From CAYQAJ01 sp964415245 (lineage in GTDB: Bacteria; Planctomycetota; Planctomycetia; Pirellulales; Pirellulaceae): a stretch of DNA of 8,138 nucleotides. Location: assembly GCA_964415245.1 (NCBI GenBank), contig CAYQAJ010000236.1:1-8138 (forward strand), read 5' to 3'. A program made the position numbers and the translations under genes. Shown here in pieces: positions 6,276-8,138 of the stretch (its first letter is position 1; the number at the start of each line of letters is the position of its first letter). The notes under the pieces are model-generated. The model was not told where the DNA came from. It was given only the letters and a program-made list of their open reading frames with translations, and searched no databases.

Positions 6276-6283
6276 TCTCCTCT
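6276..6283 (-). promoter_or_regulatory. Strong ribosome binding site of the esterase gene
   Basis: AGAGGAGA on the minus strand, with the AGGAG core seven bases before the ATG at 6269. This confirms the start, which coincides with the signal peptide. Confidence 0.6.
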
Positions 6284-6381
6284 TTCCAAATGACTATGGA
6301 CGTATGTCGGGCAATTGGTGACGAGGCGGTTGTTTGTCCGTGCGTCGATTGTAATCAAAACTCTTGCCACGCGACTCTCCC

Positions 6382-7494
6382 CTACTTGCCGGAAACTTTG
6401 GCGGAGCGGTCCAAATCTGCGGTGGGCGGCAGACACGCGGCAATCGTATCGCGATTGACCGGCCGGATGACACCCCGCTCGGTGATGATCGCGGCAATGA
6501 GCCGGGCCGGAGTCACGTCGAATGCCGGATTATAGACTCCCACGCCCGCCGGGGCGGTCTGCCGCCCGGCGAAATGCGTCACCTCGTCGGCAGAGCGCTG
6601 CTCGATGGGAATCTGGCTACCGTCGTCGATCGACAGGTCGAAAGTCGTCGAGGGAGCGGCAATGTAAAACGGCACTCCGTGTGCCTGGGCCAGTACCGCC
6701 ACCGCGTACGTGCCAATCTTGTTGGCGGTGTCGCCGTTGGCGGCAATGCGGTCGGCTCCGGTGACGACGGCCTGCACGCGCCCTTCGCGCAGCACCTGGG
6801 CGGCCGTTGAATCGCAGATCAGCGTAGCCGGAATGCCGCGCTGCGCTAGTTCCCACGCCGTGAGCCGGGCGCCTTGCAGCAGCGGCCGCGTCTCGTCGAC
6901 GTACACGTGCAGCCGCTTGCCAAGATCCTGAGCCGTGAAAAACACGGCCAGCGCCGTGCCGTACTCGGCCGTTGCCAGCCCGCCCGCGTTGCAGTGCGTG
7001 AGCACGCCCGACCCGTCGGCCAACAGCGCCGCGCCGTGGCGGCCGATGGCGTGGCACATGGCCCGGTCTTCTTCGTGAATCGCCCGGGCTTCTTCAAGCA
7101 GCTCGGCAACAATCCTCTCAGGCGACATGCCGCGACGTGCTTCGGCGGCCGCGCGCATGCGGTTCAGCGCCTGGAACAGATTGACGGCAGTCGGCCGGCT
7201 GGCGGCGAGTTTTTGTGTCGTCTCATCGAGCCGTGCAAAGAACGCTGTTTTGTTTTCACGCACCGCGTCACGGACACCGATCACGACGCCGTAAGCCGCC
7301 GCGATTCCAATAGCCGGGGCGCCGCGCACCCGCAACATGCGAATCGCCTCGACAAGTGTTTCGACGTCGCGACACACCAGCTCGCGCGTTTCCAGCGGCA
7401 ACAACGTCTGATCCAACAGCACAAGCTGCCCCTCGACGCCGCCGACCCAGCGCACGGCAGGAATGGTTTCGCGCGTTTTGGTTGAGTGAGACAT
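6382..7494 (-). CDS. mtnA: S-methyl-5-thioribose-1-phosphate isomerase
   Basis: This enzyme converts 5-methylthioribose-1-phosphate to 5-methylthioribulose-1-phosphate in the methionine salvage pathway, in the cytoplasm. The 370-residue length is normal for the family. Diagnostic motifs are 'RVRGAPAIGIAAAYG' (55-69), 'VLTHCNAGGLAT' with the catalytic Cys168, 'VYVDETRPLLQGARLTAWEL' (197-216), and 'VVTGADRIAANGDTANKIGTY' with the catalytic acid Asp248 and Asn258-Lys259. All are intact. The fold is shared with the eIF2B alpha-type regulatory subunits, but the Cys/Asp pair and the RGAPAIG loop indicate MtnA. Residues 306-320, with 'GRQTAPAGVGVYNPAFDVTP' nearby, fit the C-terminal active-site loop. 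The ATG lacks a Shine-Dalgarno; instead an array of 7-bp repeats ends 11 bp upstream of it. No other methionine-salvage gene lies in the window, so the pathway genes are not clustered here. Confidence 0.96.
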   Translation of the reverse strand: MSHSTKTRETIPAVRWVGGVEGQLVLLDQTLLPLETRELVCRDVETLVEAIRMLRVRGAPAIGIAAAYGVVIGVRDAVRENKTAFFARLDETTQKLAASRPTAVNLFQALNRMRAAAEARRGMSPERIVAELLEEARAIHEEDRAMCHAIGRHGAALLADGSGVLTHCNAGGLATAEYGTALAVFFTAQDLGKRLHVYVDETRPLLQGARLTAWELAQRGIPATLICDSTAAQVLREGRVQAVVTGADRIAANGDTANKIGTYAVAVLAQAHGVPFYIAAPSTTFDLSIDDGSQIPIEQRSADEVTHFAGRQTAPAGVGVYNPAFDVTPARLIAAIITERGVIRPVNRDTIAACLPPTADLDRSAKVSGK

Positions 7495-7505
7495 AGTGCG
7501 TGGTT

Positions 7506-7547
7506 GGTTGTCGGTTGTCAGTTGTCCGTCGTCCGTTGTCCGTAGTC
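7506..7547. repeat. Six tandem 7-bp repeats (NGTNGTC) upstream of mtnA
   Basis: Reading the plus strand in 7-base steps from 7506 gives GGTTGTC, GGTTGTC, AGTTGTC, CGTCGTC, CGTTGTC, CGTAGTC. Five of the seven positions (GT.GTC) are constant in all six units and the period is exact. On the mtnA-sense strand the units read GAC(N)AC(N), in what would be the 5' leader of mtnA. It resembles the heptameric short tandem repeats known from cyanobacteria and seen in planctomycete intergenic DNA. Confidence 0.85.
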
Positions 7548-7617
7548 AGTTTTTCGGGGACACACGACCGAACAATTCTCCGGCTCTTGACTCTGCCCGC
7601 ATTCCGCTCATCAGGTG

Positions 7618-8133
7618 TCACTGGCGCTTCGGCAATTCTCTCCATGCCGACAGGCAAGCCAGAAAGAACTTCTTCTCGTTCGTGCTGGGCAGGTTCTTGA
7701 AGCTTCGGACCGCAACGTCCGCCTGCCGCACAAGGCCCAACACCTCGGAACGACCGAATCGTTCCGTGAGGTCATAGTCGGCCGAGCGGCGCTGGTCTTG
7801 CAGTTCAAAGAATGCTTCGGCAAATTCGAGAACCTCGGTGGGGATCGTGAATCCTGGCGGCAATCGCCGGGCGATCTCGACCGGCAGACGCCCGGTCCGA
7901 AACGAGCGGCATGCTTCTCTCATGGTTCCGTGGACAAACGCGCGGCCCAGGATGTGGCGGTAACGCTGCTGGTCGTGTTGTGCACCCATCGCCGCGCGAC
8001 ACGACTGATCGATCAAGAAGTGGAACAGCGCGTAATAGGCGGAGGAGACGGCGCGGCGCAGGTTCGCCTGATCCGGGCGTTTCGGATCCAGTTGTGCCAG
8101 CCGCCTGGCTTGGCGAAGCAAATTGTCGTACAC
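7618..8133 (-). CDS. HEPN-like helical protein, start possibly beyond the window edge
   Basis: The visible product is 171 residues from a GTG at 8133; the frame is still open at the window edge, so the true start may lie a few codons upstream. The N-terminal helix 'LLRQARRLAQLDPKRPDQANLRRAVSSAYYALFHFLID' (5-42) is the hallmark of a group of small HEPN-type proteins. A central 'GRAFVHGTMREAC' (63-75) follows, then 'FFELQDQRRSADYDL' (108-122), and a helical C-terminus with 'FFLACLSAW' (156-164). HEPN domains are all-alpha dimers. Some are RNases with an R-x4-6-H motif, others partner nucleotidyltransferases. Here 'RRSADYD' takes the usual position of such a motif but has no His, so RNase activity is not indicated. 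The neighbour upstream is outside the window, so a toxin-antitoxin pairing cannot be judged. It is 123 bp upstream of mtnA on the same strand. Confidence 0.78.
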   Translation of the reverse strand: MYDNLLRQARRLAQLDPKRPDQANLRRAVSSAYYALFHFLIDQSCRAAMGAQHDQQRYRHILGRAFVHGTMREACRSFRTGRLPVEIARRLPPGFTIPTEVLEFAEAFFELQDQRRSADYDLTERFGRSEVLGLVRQADVAVRSFKNLPSTNEKKFFLACLSAWRELPKRQ

Positions 8134-8138
8134 GTCAG

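Noticed and set aside
6348..6353. TACAAT on the minus strand as a -10 element for the esterase gene.
   Set aside because: It matches the -10 consensus at 5 of 6, but no -35-like hexamer lies 16-18 bases upstream.

Overview
The window is a GC-rich bacterial segment carrying eight complete protein-coding genes plus one (the last) that may begin beyond the right edge. The gene content and intergenic style point to a planctomycete, most likely of the Pirellulales group. The reasons are a tail-anchored protein with duplicated CPAGH zinc ribbons, a secreted trypsin-like protease with the 'SNNHV...DAAIA...GDSGS' signature, an S1-domain protein with a long disordered N-terminus, several starts with no Shine-Dalgarno sequence, and characteristic intergenic hairpin and heptad repeats. 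The taxonomic call is an inference from memory of these features, not a database result.

Left part (41-1749, minus strand): a likely three-gene operon. It is transcribed as an unrecognised conserved protein with an HRRE...NAKYWFRR block (TTG start), then a MarR-type regulator 34 bp downstream, then a membrane-anchored double zinc-ribbon protein 55 bp further on. A 253-bp divergent intergenic region separates this operon from a plus-strand gene (2003-3595) for a four-S1-domain, ribosomal-protein-S1-like RNA-binding protein.

Middle part: the S1 gene converges on a minus-strand pair. Between them (3596-3760) lie three copies of one 25-bp hairpin-forming repeat, the middle copy inverted. The minus-strand pair is a secreted trypsin-like serine protease (4074-5174) followed by a 79-residue protein (3761-4000). 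The small protein is essentially a free-standing copy of the protease's N-terminal module. The protease has a good RBS and a near-consensus sigma70-type promoter upstream.

Right part (5475-8138, all minus strand): an exported alpha/beta-hydrolase esterase, MtnA (methylthioribose-1-phosphate isomerase, methionine salvage), and a HEPN-like helical protein reaching the window edge. A perfect-period array of six 7-bp repeats sits just upstream of the mtnA start.

Most of the content is housekeeping or exported enzymes. The parts most worth a second look are the protease and its stand-alone propeptide-like module, the triple hairpin repeat, and the heptad array at mtnA. I see no CRISPR array, tRNA, rRNA, insertion sequence or clear phage gene.
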